From CAWAND01 sp963807065 (lineage in GTDB: Bacteria > Chloroflexota > Anaerolineae > Anaerolineales > E44-bin32), in assembly GCA_963807065.1 (NCBI GenBank), contig CAWDZQ010000003.1, positions 1 through 64,000 on the forward strand: a DNA stretch of 64,000 bases, written 5' to 3'. Shown one piece after another: positions 38,013 through 47,539 of this stretch. Under the pieces are notes generated by a model. The model saw only the letters and a program-made list of their open reading frames with translations. It made no database searches and had not been told where the DNA came from. The translations under genes and the position numbers were made by a program. Each line of letters starts with the position of its first letter. Within the stretch, counting starts at the first letter, position 1.

Positions 38013-39245
38013 TTATCCGAAGCGAGCCAGCGATCGCCAACGCTCGACGTCATCATCGTCGCCCTGGGCTTTCTTGAGCAGGGCCTCGAAGGAGGGCTTG
38101 GCCCAGGATGGGGCAGGCACGTCGTAGTCAAACCCCTCCAGCTTGAATCGAGGGATCTTTCTACCCAAAAAGGCTTCGATCTTGGCCACGGCGCGCTCGT
38201 CTTCGGGGGTGACAAGGGTGATGGCGTTGCCATCAGCTTCGGCGCGGGCCGTCCTGCCAATACGGTGAACGTAGTCTTCGGCGTGTTCGGGAACATCGAA
38301 GTTGGCCACATGGCTGATGTCGTCGATGTCCAGTCCACGCGAGGCGACATTGGTGGCCACCAGGACTTTGACCTTGCCCGACTTGAACCGTTCGAGTGCG
38401 GCCAGCCGCTCTGTTTGGCGGAAGTCGCCGTGGATGCAGGCGGCCGAAATGTCTGCATCCTTGAGCATGCGGAACACCATATCGGCATTGACCTTGGTGG
38501 CGGTGAAGACCAGCATACTCTCGACGGCCTGCGAGTGGATCAGGTCCACCAGCAAGTCGACTTTTAGGTGGCGTGGGACGGGGTAAAAGCGCTGATCGAT
38601 CGACTCGGGCGGCGTGGCCACCTTGATGTCGATGCGCACAGGCTGACTGAGGAACTCGTTGGCCAGGCCGGCCACGGTGGGCGGCATGGTGGCTGAGAAC
38701 ATCATCGTCTGGCGTTTCGTTGGCATCTGGCCGATGATCTGGCGCATATCCGGCAGGAAGCCCATATCCAGCATCCGGTCACCTTCATCGATGACCAGGA
38801 TCCGCATTTCGTCGAAACGGATGTTGCCGCGCCGCATGTGGTCCATCAGCCGGCCGGGCGTGGCCACGACCATGTCGGCGCCTTGACTGAGCTGTTTGGC
38901 CTGCTTGCTGATCGAGCCTCCGCCGAACACGGCGGAAACCGACAGCCCGGTACCCATGGCGAAATCGCGCGCCTCGTCGGCAATCTGGAGCACCAGCTCA
39001 CGCGTGGGGGCCATGACGACCAAACGCGGCCAGCGGTGATTTCCCTTCTCAGCCCGCAGTTGTTCGATCGCCGGAAGCAAGAAGGCAACGGTCTTTCCGG
39101 TGCCCGTTTGCGCACAGCCGAGGATGTCCCGGCCCGCCAGTGCCTCCGGAATAGCTTCTATCTGGATCTGGGTGGGATCTTCAAAACCCCGCCGTTGAAC
39201 GGCCTCAAGCAAGGACTGGCTGAAGCCGAATTCTTCGAAACTCAT
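38013..39245 (-). CDS. DEAD-box RNA helicase (RhlE-like)
   Basis: 410 residues, RecA1 then RecA2, with all motifs: the Q-motif region (FGFSQSLLEAVQRRGF and PTQIQIEAIP), Walker A AQTGTGKTVA, PTRELVLQ, TPGRLMD, DEGD (the fourth residue is Asp rather than the canonical Asp of DEAD: here D-E-G-D), SAT, and HRIGRTARA in domain 2. Motif II therefore reads DEGD, a natural variant of DEAD. It unwinds or remodels short RNA duplexes, typically in cold adaptation, ribosome assembly or mRNA turnover. The C-terminal extension is short (about 40 residues), closest to RhlE. It is monocistronic. Confidence 0.9.
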   Translation of the reverse strand: MSFEEFGFSQSLLEAVQRRGFEDPTQIQIEAIPEALAGRDILGCAQTGTGKTVAFLLPAIEQLRAEKGNHRWPRLVVMAPTRELVLQIADEARDFAMGTGLSVSAVFGGGSISKQAKQLSQGADMVVATPGRLMDHMRRGNIRFDEMRILVIDEGDRMLDMGFLPDMRQIIGQMPTKRQTMMFSATMPPTVAGLANEFLSQPVRIDIKVATPPESIDQRFYPVPRHLKVDLLVDLIHSQAVESMLVFTATKVNADMVFRMLKDADISAACIHGDFRQTERLAALERFKSGKVKVLVATNVASRGLDIDDISHVANFDVPEHAEDYVHRIGRTARAEADGNAITLVTPEDERAVAKIEAFLGRKIPRFKLEGFDYDVPAPSWAKPSFEALLKKAQGDDDDVERWRSLARFG

Positions 39246-39434
39246 CTTTTCTCTTCCTGTGTTTAACGCAATACCGCTCCGACAGCGATCTATCGGAGCG
39301 GGGTATTCACTTTCCGAAAGACGACCGACGTCATTGTACTCGACCCCGAGAACGGCGTCAATCCCGCACGGCGCTTCGCATAGCCACTAGTCGTAGGGCG
39401 AAGACGGCGCCCGACGCCGGGTGGGGTGCAGGGC

Positions 39435-40289
39435 TCAGCCACTCCGGAATGCGCCTTGGACCAAATCTGGGTGGAAGAATGGCCCGGCGTCTCCTTCGGT
39501 GGCGAAACGGTAGACGGCTGCGGCGTAGATCCCCTGAAGGGTGGAGCTGATGAGGCTGATCAGCACGATGGCCAGGATCAAGACCAGGCCGACGGGGATC
39601 AAGACCAGGGGTTGGTTGAAGCTGGCTGCCAGGTACGAGGCCGGAGCGATGAGCACCACCGCCAGACCGAAGGTTATCAGGCCAAATATCAGCCCAATGC
39701 TGAGGTTGCCAGCAATTTGCTCGCCCCAGGTTTGTTTGAGCAGGCTGGCGCTGCGTCGGATGGCGTCAATCGGGCCCTGACCTTCGATCACCAGCACCGG
39801 TACCACCAAGAAGGTGGCCAAATTCCACGCCAGACCCACCAAAGACACAGCCACCCTCCCAAGGTTACTCCTCCGGCTGGAGATCGCCCGCAGGAGCATA
39901 CCCACCGTCGAAGCGATCAGAGCGTAGGCGATGATCGATCCCAGGTGGTCGAAGGCAATGTGAATGCCGTCACCGACCGTGGGGTCTCCCCCGCGCAGCC
40001 GAATCATGGCCGCACCTACCAGAGCAGCGTTCGAAAAGACGATCACCACATATTGTGAAAAATAGAACAAGAAGGCGATGATAACGGAGGCGATCCGAAC
40101 GTCCCCCAAACGGCCCCCGATCATGGCGTCAAACATGCCTCCGAAGAACATCGGCAGGGCGAAGCTGGCGCTGACGATCAACACGCCGATGGAAGATATG
40201 ATGGGAAAGACGATGAGTTCCTTGTCGGCCCGAAGCACAGATGCGCTGGCCTTGACCAGGGCCCAGCTGTTGCTCAATCGCTGAAACAT
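39435..40289 (-). CDS. Multi-pass membrane protein, DUF6159-like
   Basis: From ATG 40289 (the ORF reaches 40346, but the earlier residues lack a hydrophobic or conserved character) there are 284 residues with six predicted helices, beginning KELIVFPIISSIGVLIVSAS. The segment LVGLAWNLATFLVVPVLVIE and IDAIRRSASLLKQTWGEQIA is the pattern of the DUF6159 family of inner-membrane proteins of unknown function. No catalytic residues stand out. It is separate from the neighbours: the next gene on the left is the helicase, the next on the right is divergent. The function is not known. Confidence 0.65.
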   Translation of the reverse strand: MFQRLSNSWALVKASASVLRADKELIVFPIISSIGVLIVSASFALPMFFGGMFDAMIGGRLGDVRIASVIIAFLFYFSQYVVIVFSNAALVGAAMIRLRGGDPTVGDGIHIAFDHLGSIIAYALIASTVGMLLRAISSRRSNLGRVAVSLVGLAWNLATFLVVPVLVIEGQGPIDAIRRSASLLKQTWGEQIAGNLSIGLIFGLITFGLAVVLIAPASYLAASFNQPLVLIPVGLVLILAIVLISLISSTLQGIYAAAVYRFATEGDAGPFFHPDLVQGAFRSG

Positions 40290-40386
40290 GCCGCTCGTCT
40301 CCGTCCTGCAGTAACGCATACGGGGGGACATCCGCCTGGCTGCCATTATGGCACAGAAACCCGGGGCGGTGGCGGGGGCTTGCGGC

Positions 40387-40392
40387 TATAAT
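40387..40392 (+). promoter_or_regulatory. Candidate -10 box
   Basis: TATAAT at 40387-40392, 41 bases before the MATE-like gene at 40433. No convincing -35 is visible 17 bases upstream, so the assignment is tentative. Confidence 0.4.
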
Positions 40393-40432
40393 GCGGGCTC
40401 CTTCCAGCCCCTGAACGGAGAGGCATCCGCTG

Positions 40433-41719
40433 TTGTCCGACCCCGTCCGCCGCCTGCCCATGAAGCGCGTGTTTCAGACTTGGTGGCCGCTGGCCGCAAG
40501 TTGGCTCCTTATGGCCGTCGAGGTTCCGGCGGTGAGCGCCGTGGTCGCCAGGCTTCCGCTGCCCCAGGTGAGCCTGGCGGCGTGGGGCGGGGTGATCTTC
40601 CCCCTGTCCCTGATTATCGAATCTCCGATCATCATGCTCCTGGCCGCTTCGACCGCCCTCAGCAAGGATTACCCCACCTACCGAAAGGTGCGCCGGTTCA
40701 TGTTCTGGGCAGGTGGGGCGTTGACGGCGGTGCACCTACTGGTGGCCTTCACCCCGCTGTATTTCTTCGTCGTGCGGGTGCTGATCGGGGCCCCGGAGGA
40801 GATCATCGGTCCGGCACGCATTGGGCTGCAGTTGATGACACCGTGGACGATGTCGATTGCCTACAGGCGTTTCAACCAGGGAGTCCTGATTCGCTTTGGT
40901 CATTCAGAAGCCGTGGGGATCGGGACGGCGGTGCGCCTGACGGCGGACAGCCTGGTCCTGGGCATGGGCCTTCTCAACGGGAGTGTCCCGGGGATTGTCG
41001 TGGCGGGATGTGCCGTGGCCCTGGGGGTTATCAGCGAAGCCGTGTACGCTGGGCTGCGCGTGCGGCCGGTGGTGCAGCATGAGCTCATCCCCGCCCGGCT
41101 TTCCGAGGTCAACTTGGACCTGCGTGGGTTCCTGGGTTTCTACACCCCCCTGGCCATGACGTCCTTGATCACGCTGCTTATTCAGCCGATGGGAAGCGCA
41201 GCCCTGAGCCGCATGCCGGGGGCACTCGAGTCCCTGGCGGCTTGGCCGGTCGTGTCTGGATTGATCTTCATGATCCGCAGCATGGGCAACGCCTACAACG
41301 AAGTCGTGGTGGCTTTGCTGGACGAGCCCCGATCAACTCGAACCTTGCGGCGTTTCTCGGCGCTGCTGGTGGGAGCATCGGTCGGCGTGGTCTTGTTGAT
41401 CGCCGGAACACCCCTGTCGGGCTTCTGGTTCGGCACGTTGTCGGCCCTGCCGCCTTCGTTGGCGCGGTTGGCCTCGATGGCGATGTGGTTCGCCATCCCG
41501 CTGCCGGCTCTGACCGTGCTGCAAAGCTGGTTCCAGGGCACGCTGGTCAATTCCCGGAGAACGCGCCCGGTGACCGAGTCGGTGGCCATGAGTCTGGGAC
41601 TGAGCGCGCTGGTGCTGGTGGCAGGCGTGATTGTGGGGCGGTGGACGGGGCTCTTGATAACCTGGCTGGCGTTTGACGTGGGGGGTGTGGCGCAGAACTC
41701 TCTGGCTGTGGCTGCGTAG
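40433..41719 (+). CDS. MATE/MOP-superfamily membrane transporter
   Basis: 428 residues from a TTG at 40433 (an ATG at 40460 is the alternative), with about twelve hydrophobic helices in two similar halves (about 15-210 and 225-428). The sequence is not a close match to NorM- or DinF-type MATEs but shares the MOP pattern: paired six-helix bundles and a central loop. Notable motifs are LSLIIESPIIMLLAASTALS near residue 60 and RMPGALESLAAWPVVSGLIF near 260, in the style of the ANKH-like branch. It probably exports small organic cations or phosphate compounds. Bases 41720-42118 after it contain no gene that I can support. Confidence 0.65.
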   Translation: MSDPVRRLPMKRVFQTWWPLAASWLLMAVEVPAVSAVVARLPLPQVSLAAWGGVIFPLSLIIESPIIMLLAASTALSKDYPTYRKVRRFMFWAGGALTAVHLLVAFTPLYFFVVRVLIGAPEEIIGPARIGLQLMTPWTMSIAYRRFNQGVLIRFGHSEAVGIGTAVRLTADSLVLGMGLLNGSVPGIVVAGCAVALGVISEAVYAGLRVRPVVQHELIPARLSEVNLDLRGFLGFYTPLAMTSLITLLIQPMGSAALSRMPGALESLAAWPVVSGLIFMIRSMGNAYNEVVVALLDEPRSTRTLRRFSALLVGASVGVVLLIAGTPLSGFWFGTLSALPPSLARLASMAMWFAIPLPALTVLQSWFQGTLVNSRRTRPVTESVAMSLGLSALVLVAGVIVGRWTGLLITWLAFDVGGVAQNSLAVAA

Positions 41720-42118
41720 CCGGAAGACGATGCGCGACGCGGAGGTCCACGATGAGGTGCCGATGCCCTTCACCCAGGCCGATCTGGTGGGAGGGTGAGC
41801 GGACCCACAATCGTTTGCGCCGGCCTTTCCTGACGCGCTTCGCCCGACCACAAGGGCCGCCTCCTCCGTGGTTGTTTCGAGGCCGTCACAGCCGGCAGAG
41901 AAATCTCCCTGATCATGCGACACCATGTGACGGTACCGGACCCGAGGGACAATGCAAACCGTGTTCCAGGGCTCAGTGCTCGGCGCGAAGAACCCCTGGC
42001 CCCCGGGGATGGATCAGGGACCCGGCAGTAATCCACAGAAACCAGTTACGTGGAGCCAGCTGCCAGGTGCCGGCGACTGGGTGGCGGTTGTTCGGTGTTG
42101 GCAGGCGGCCTCCGCCGG

Positions 42119-42886
42119 CTATCCGTTCACCTTACCTTTGTGGGCATCCCACCACTCGTCATTTTCGAGGGTGATGACTTTGAACACCTCGGCGAAGGCC
42201 ATCTCTTTGCCCTTCCCGTTTTCGGCGGCCCATTCCCGAATACGTTCGCCGGCATCCCAGCTTCCCAGCTCCTGCATCTCCTTCATCTGACTTTCGTGCG
42301 CCATGAGCGCCGCCACCTTGGTGTCGATCGTATCTGTGATGTCCACCCAGGTGTCCCCCTGCGAAAAGGAGCTGACGTAGACCTTGCGCGTCTTGTGAGC
42401 TTCCAGCCCCTCCCCAGCCAGCTCCTCGAACACGTTCGGCTGTCCGGCCGCCGGGAATACGGCCTCCAATGCGGCCAAACCGGCCGCCCGATGGTCGGGA
42501 TGGTTGATGTAGTTCTCGTTGGCGAACACGATGGTCGGATCGGCGCACAGCAGCACTTCCGGCCGAAAGCGGCGGATCTCGCGCACGATCTTCTTCCGCA
42601 ATTCGAGGTCCGCCACCAGGATCCCATCTCTTTCGCCGAGAAACACGACGTCCTCGGCGCCAGCGATTTCGGCCGCCTTGCGCTGTTCCGACTCGCGTAT
42701 CTGCGTGGCCTGCTCTGGGCTGGTCTTGCTGTTTCGAATGCCCACTTGTCCGCTGGTGCACACCACGTAGCGGATCCGGCTGCCGGCATTCGCCCAGCGG
42801 GCCAAGGTGCCGGCGCAGGAGAATTCGATGTCGTCGGGGTGGGCGAAGACAGCCAAGGCGCTTTCTGGAACGTAGAACTCAGACAT
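42119..42886 (-). CDS. PIG-L/LmbE-family deacetylase
   Basis: 255 residues. The zinc motif VFAHPDDIEFSCAG is near residue 15 and the second His pair NHPDHRAAGLAAL near 128, giving the PIG-L zinc set. The start LAVFAHPDDIE with HPDH fits N-acetylglucosaminyl-type deacetylases such as BshB or MshB. Known members deacetylate sugar-inositol or sugar-malate intermediates in thiol or glycolipid biosynthesis; the substrate here is undetermined. It is cytoplasmic, with no signal peptide. It is the only gene of its kind in the window, with no thiol-synthesis partners. Confidence 0.85.
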   Translation of the reverse strand: MSEFYVPESALAVFAHPDDIEFSCAGTLARWANAGSRIRYVVCTSGQVGIRNSKTSPEQATQIRESEQRKAAEIAGAEDVVFLGERDGILVADLELRKKIVREIRRFRPEVLLCADPTIVFANENYINHPDHRAAGLAALEAVFPAAGQPNVFEELAGEGLEAHKTRKVYVSSFSQGDTWVDITDTIDTKVAALMAHESQMKEMQELGSWDAGERIREWAAENGKGKEMAFAEVFKVITLENDEWWDAHKGKVNG

Positions 42887-42998
42887 CTCGGAATGACCTC
42901 CTCAATAAGTCAACGGTAAGGGGGGCGTTCGCAAGGAACGCCCCCTGGTGTCCATCCCTATCCCGGGGCGGAAGCTTGCTGGTGACCCCCAGCCTGGA

Positions 42999-44993
42999 TC
43001 AGGCAGGTGAGGGCAGGGCCCTTGAAGCGCTCGATCTCCCGTCCTCGCTGGTGGCTTGGCGCCGGAACTGGCTCATGTACAGATCGAAGTAAAAACCTCG
43101 GGCGGCCATCAACTCGTCGTGGGTGCCCCTTTCCACGATCTCTCCTTGATCGATCACCAGGACCATGTCCGCGTTGCGAATGGTGCTCAAGCGGTGGGCC
43201 ACCACGAAGCTGGTGCGGCCCTCAAGCAGCTCTTCCAACGCGGATTGTATCAACCGCTCGGTGCGGGTGTCCACGCTGGAGGTGGCCTCATCAAGGATCA
43301 AGATCCTCGGTTCGGCGAGGGCGGCCCGGGCGATGGCCAGCAACTGGCGTTGGCCCTGACTCAGGCCGCCGCCGCGCTCGCCAAGCACGGTCTCGTATCC
43401 CTCAGGTAGACGTTGGATGAAGCTGTCGGCACGTGCCAACTTGGCGGCGGCCATGACTTCGTCGTCGCTCGCCCCGGGGCGTCCGAATCGGATGTTGTCC
43501 ATGATCGTGGCGCTGAACAGGAAGCTGTCCTGAAGCACGACGGCGATCTGCCGTCTCAGGCTGGCAGACGTCACGTTGCGCACGTCGTGTCCATCGATCA
43601 ACACCTCGCCTCGGGTGACGTCGTAGAAGCGCGGGATCAGGTTGATTATCGTGGTCTTGCCTGCGCCCGTCGGTCCCACCACCGCCACGGTCTGGCCCGG
43701 CTCAGCCGTCAGGTTGACGCCCTTGAGGACCGGTTCGCCGGTCTTGTACTCTGCCCAGACATCCTTAAACTCCACCCGACCCTGGATGGCAGGCATATCG
43801 ACGGCTCCCGGCTCATCCTGAACGTCGAGCTCGACGTCCAACAGGCCGAAGATCCGTTCCCCGCCGGCGATGGCGCTCTGGATGTTGGTCCACAGCACCG
43901 AAATCTGCTGCACCGGCTGGTTGAACCGCTGCACCAGGCCGATAAAGGTCACCATCAATCCAAACGACATGACTGTCCCGAAGAAAGTGGTGCCGCGCAG
44001 CAGGGCCAGCCCGCCGCTGATGGTCACCAGCATCATGGCCACGAAACCCAGGGCCTGAAGGGTGGGCGATAGGGCCGACGTGTAGGCCACGGCCCGGATG
44101 TTGGCATCGCGGTTGGCGGCGTTGATCGCCCGGAAGCTGGAAATGTTCTCATCTTCCCGGGTGAACGCCTGCGCCTCACGCACCCCGGATATGCTCTCCT
44201 GCAGCTCGGCGTTGACGTTGCCCATCTCTAGCCGCGTGCGCCTGAACTCACGCCGGGCCTGGCCCGAGAACCAGGTTGTGGCGATGATCATCAGAGGCAG
44301 CATGATGAGTGCGACGCCGGCGTAGGGCAGGCTGAGGCGCAGCATGCTGACGGTCACCCACACGATAAGCATCGCGCCGCTCAACACCTGCACCAGGGCA
44401 AAGCTCATGCCCTGTTGGATGGTGTCGGCGTCATTGGTGATGCGCGACATCAGGTCGCCCGCCTCATGCTCGACGTGGTAGCCAATCGACAGGCGCATGA
44501 TCTTCTCGAACACTTCGGTCCGCAGTCTTCGAATGACGTGCTGACCTGACCAGGTCATGAAGTAAAACATCAGGCCGGTGGTGGCGGAGCCGAGCAGATA
44601 GATGCCGACCAACGTCAGAAGGAGCCTGGTAAGGCCGGCCACGTAGTCGGATTGGGTCCAGCTGGCCTGAGGTTGGGCGAACCAACAGTTGCTGTTGGCC
44701 CCGGAAGACACACCGTTGCCAGATCCTGCGGCACCGCTTCCCAACAGGTCCCCCAAGGCACCGGTCATGCTCTGGCTGGTGGCCGGGGTGAGGTAGCAGT
44801 CGACTGCCTGGCCCATCAACTCCGGGGCCTGGACCTGGGTCCAGGTGCCCACGATCATCAGCACCAGGACAAGGAGATACTGGAGCCAGTAGGGCCTGAA
44901 GTACCCGATGAAACGGCGCAGGGTCTGTCCAACGTCCTGGGCCTTCTGGCTTTCGACGCCTAACGCTCTCTCGGGACCGTGAAACATGGTCAA
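42999..44993 (-). CDS. ABC exporter subunit with the catalytic ATP site (pair 2)
   Basis: 664 residues. The membrane domain contains a long Ser/Gly-rich loop of about 50 residues (about 68-120, GSGAAGSGNGVSSGANSN) between its first two helices, probably external. The ATPase domain has Walker A GPTGAGKTT, the signature LSQGQRQLLA and Walker B ILILDEATSSVD. The Glu is present, and the signature Gly is Gln. The partner at 44990-46900 supplies LSGGQ but Asp in place of Glu, so the pair has one consensus ATP site and one degenerate site, as in pair 1. The two genes overlap by four bases (ATGA-like). Regulated by the MarR gene upstream at 46918, so probably a drug exporter. Confidence 0.9.
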   Translation of the reverse strand: MTMFHGPERALGVESQKAQDVGQTLRRFIGYFRPYWLQYLLVLVLMIVGTWTQVQAPELMGQAVDCYLTPATSQSMTGALGDLLGSGAAGSGNGVSSGANSNCWFAQPQASWTQSDYVAGLTRLLLTLVGIYLLGSATTGLMFYFMTWSGQHVIRRLRTEVFEKIMRLSIGYHVEHEAGDLMSRITNDADTIQQGMSFALVQVLSGAMLIVWVTVSMLRLSLPYAGVALIMLPLMIIATTWFSGQARREFRRTRLEMGNVNAELQESISGVREAQAFTREDENISSFRAINAANRDANIRAVAYTSALSPTLQALGFVAMMLVTISGGLALLRGTTFFGTVMSFGLMVTFIGLVQRFNQPVQQISVLWTNIQSAIAGGERIFGLLDVELDVQDEPGAVDMPAIQGRVEFKDVWAEYKTGEPVLKGVNLTAEPGQTVAVVGPTGAGKTTIINLIPRFYDVTRGEVLIDGHDVRNVTSASLRRQIAVVLQDSFLFSATIMDNIRFGRPGASDDEVMAAAKLARADSFIQRLPEGYETVLGERGGGLSQGQRQLLAIARAALAEPRILILDEATSSVDTRTERLIQSALEELLEGRTSFVVAHRLSTIRNADMVLVIDQGEIVERGTHDELMAARGFYFDLYMSQFRRQATSEDGRSSASRALPSPA

Positions 44994-46900
44994 ACCTCCG
45001 GTGGTGCGGAGAAGGCCGGCTCGGTCATCTCTTCGACCTCGGCATCCTCCATCAGCTGCGAGTGGTAGATCTCGGCGTAGATTTCGCTCGTCTCGAGCAG
45101 TTCTTCGTGCGTGCCTTGGGCAGCGACAGAGCCCTTCTCCAACACCAGGATGTTGTCGGCATTGAGCACAGTGCTGATGCGCTGGGCGATCACGAAGCTG
45201 GTGCGCCCGTGCATCAGCCGGTCGAGCGCCTGCTGGATCTCATATTCGGTCTGCAGGTCGACGTTGGATGTCGAGTCGTCCAAAATCAGGATCCGCGGGT
45301 CGAGCAGCAGAGCGCGCGCAATAGCAATGCGCTGTTTTTGTCCGCCGGAGAGCGTGGTGCCGCGCTCGCCTACATGCGTGTCGTAGCCCTCGGGGAAGTC
45401 CATGATGAAATCGTGGGCTGCGGCGGCGCGGGCTGCCTGGAGCACCTGATCCTGCGTGGCGTCGGTCTTGCCGTAGGCGATGTTGTCCCGGATCGTGCCG
45501 GTGAAGAGGGTCGTCTCCTGGAGCACGATCCCGATCTGCCGCCGGATCGAATCCAGCGTCACCTGACGGAGATCATGGCCGTCGATCAGCACGGCGCCTT
45601 CGGACGGGTCATAGAAGCGGGGAATCAGGTTGATGATGGTGGACTTGCCCGAGCCCGTCATCCCGAGCAGGGCAATGGTCTGGCCCGGCTCGGCGGTCAG
45701 ACTGACGTCGTTCAGCACCGGGCGCTCGCTGCCAAGGTAGCGGAAGGTGACGTGATCGAACTTGACGCGCCCCTCCACCTTCGGCAGGTCCTCCGCCCCC
45801 TCGACTTCGATCAGTTCGCTCTTGGCATCCAGAATCTCGAAGATGCGGCTGGCGGAGGCCGAAGCCTGCGACATCTGGGCGATGATGAACCCCAGCTGGC
45901 CCACGGGGAAGAAGATGAACACCAGATACAGGCTGAACTTCTGCCATTCGCCCAGCGTGAGCTGATTGGCGATGATCTGGTTGCCTCCGAAATACAGGAT
46001 CAGCGCCTGGCCCAGGTTGGCCATCAAGAAGATGGTCGGCATGAGGAATGTCATGACTTTCATCACAGTCAGCATCTGGCGCATGAAATGGTCGGCCGAA
46101 TCGTCGAAACGCTTGATCTGTTCAGGTTCCCGGCTGAAGGCCTTGACCACCTTCACGCCGGCGACGTTCTCCTGCAGGATGGCGTTCATGGTCGACAGAC
46201 GGCGCTGGACCTCCATGAACATCGGTCGCACCACCATGTTGAATACCATGAACAGGACGAAGGCCACCGGGAGGATGGGCAGTATCACCAGCGTCAGCCG
46301 GACGTTGGTCAGGAAGAGGATCAGCAGCGTGCCCCCCATCAGAATGATGGACTGGACGGCCATCAGCAGGCCCTGGCCGATGAAAGTGCGCACCTTCTCC
46401 ACGTCGTCGGTGGCGCGCACCATGAGCTGGCCGGTCTGGTTGCTGTCGTGGTAGCTGAAAGACAGCCTTTGGACCTTGGCAAACAGGTCATTGCGAAGAT
46501 CGAAGGCCACGCCCTGCGAGGCGCGCTGCCCCATATAGGCTTGTGAAAAAGTGAACAATCCCTGCACCACGGCGAACAAGACGATCAGGCCCGCTCCCAA
46601 GAACAGGGCACGCTCTGCCCCGCTTTGATTGGCCGCCAGCTCCTGGAGCGTCAAACCCAGCCTCTGAGCGATTTGGGATTGGGCAGCCACCGGCAAGGCC
46701 AAAACGCGTGTGGCCATAAGGCCATTGGTCACGGCGTCGATCATGTTTTGGACCATCTGAGGCACGAGCAGCTGGGCAAAGGTGGCCAAGATCAAGGTGG
46801 CGTAAGCCAGCCCGGCATCGGTCCGATAGTGCCACAGATAGCGCATGGCACGGGCGAGGCCCTTCGGCGAGAGTTTTGATTTACGCATCGGTGAGTTCAT
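44990..46900 (-). CDS. ABC exporter subunit with the degenerate ATP site (pair 2)
   Basis: 636 residues. The signature is LSGGQKQRIA and Walker B is ILILDDSTSNVDL (Asp instead of Glu), with Walker A GMTGSGKST. It is transcribed between the MarR gene and its partner: the MarR stop is 18 bases upstream of its start. The membrane domain covers about residues 20-335. A conserved heterodimeric BmrCD/LmrCD-like layout, in which the first gene carries the degenerate site, matches pair 1 and suggests an ancient duplication of the whole pair. Confidence 0.9.
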   Translation of the reverse strand: MNSPMRKSKLSPKGLARAMRYLWHYRTDAGLAYATLILATFAQLLVPQMVQNMIDAVTNGLMATRVLALPVAAQSQIAQRLGLTLQELAANQSGAERALFLGAGLIVLFAVVQGLFTFSQAYMGQRASQGVAFDLRNDLFAKVQRLSFSYHDSNQTGQLMVRATDDVEKVRTFIGQGLLMAVQSIILMGGTLLILFLTNVRLTLVILPILPVAFVLFMVFNMVVRPMFMEVQRRLSTMNAILQENVAGVKVVKAFSREPEQIKRFDDSADHFMRQMLTVMKVMTFLMPTIFLMANLGQALILYFGGNQIIANQLTLGEWQKFSLYLVFIFFPVGQLGFIIAQMSQASASASRIFEILDAKSELIEVEGAEDLPKVEGRVKFDHVTFRYLGSERPVLNDVSLTAEPGQTIALLGMTGSGKSTIINLIPRFYDPSEGAVLIDGHDLRQVTLDSIRRQIGIVLQETTLFTGTIRDNIAYGKTDATQDQVLQAARAAAAHDFIMDFPEGYDTHVGERGTTLSGGQKQRIAIARALLLDPRILILDDSTSNVDLQTEYEIQQALDRLMHGRTSFVIAQRISTVLNADNILVLEKGSVAAQGTHEELLETSEIYAEIYHSQLMEDAEVEEMTEPAFSAPPEV

Positions 46901-46917
46901 AGGTAACCTTTGGCCCG

Positions 46918-47385
46918 TCAGGCGCTCAGGGGCTGCTGATTCTTGGTCTCGAGGGCCAGCGCGGCCTGGGTAAGGTAGCGGATGGACTGGACGACGGAGG
47001 CTTGCTGTTCAGACGTCAACGCAGTCGACAGATCACGCATCCATCCCACACGCGCTTCCACGGCGCGCCGGACCAATTTGCTCGCGGCTTTGGTGAGATG
47101 GACGTTGCGCACACGCCGGTCGTCCGGCGCTTCGGTCCGCTCGAGCAACCCCAGGTGGACCAGCCGGTCCACCATCTGGCTTGCGGCGGCCGTGGTGACG
47201 CCCAGGTCATCGCCGATCCCGGAAATGGGGCAGGGACCGTGATAGTGCAGCCGGATGAGTGTGGTCAGCTGCGGCATGGACAGCCCGGTGTCCTTCATGG
47301 AATCCATGAATTCATGCATCGATCGGCGCATGAAGACCGCCACCCATTCTCGCAGGGCATTGTCAAAGGCGTCAGACGGCGACAT
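46918..47385 (-). CDS. MarR-family transcriptional regulator
   Basis: 155 residues with the winged helix: LSMPQLTTLIRLHYHGPCPI, then GIGDDLGVTTAAASQMVDRL (recognition helix) and the wing RTEAPDDRRVRNVHLTKAA, the D-x-R wing motif of MarR proteins. The flanking helices would form the dimer. It is the first gene of the operon with two ABC exporter genes, so it is likely an autoregulating repressor that responds to a substrate of the exporter. A palindrome just upstream (47397-47409) is a candidate operator. Confidence 0.88.
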   Translation of the reverse strand: MSPSDAFDNALREWVAVFMRRSMHEFMDSMKDTGLSMPQLTTLIRLHYHGPCPISGIGDDLGVTTAAASQMVDRLVHLGLLERTEAPDDRRVRNVHLTKAASKLVRRAVEARVGWMRDLSTALTSEQQASVVQSIRYLTQAALALETKNQQPLSA

Positions 47386-47396
47386 AGTTAATCTCC

Positions 47397-47409
47397 CTTA
47401 GTAATTAAG
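47397..47409. promoter_or_regulatory. Candidate MarR operator palindrome
   Basis: CTTA-GTAAT-TAAG, 12 bases upstream of the MarR start codon (47385, minus strand). AT-rich and palindromic, as expected for a MarR site, but short. Confidence 0.45.
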
Positions 47410-47539
47410 AGCGGTTGATAGTAACAGCCCCTGTCCGTATTGTCCAGAGGAAAGATCGGACAAGCTAGCCGTCGACAGGTTCCCCTTGAGCATGGGATAA
47501 TGCTTGCCATCCTGGCGTCATGCGAAGCGTGGAGGTTGC

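Noticed and set aside
41720..42118. A gene in the gap between the MATE-like and PIG-L genes
   Set aside because: The open frames are short, shadow-like and without a ribosome-binding site or conserved pattern. I see nothing supported there.
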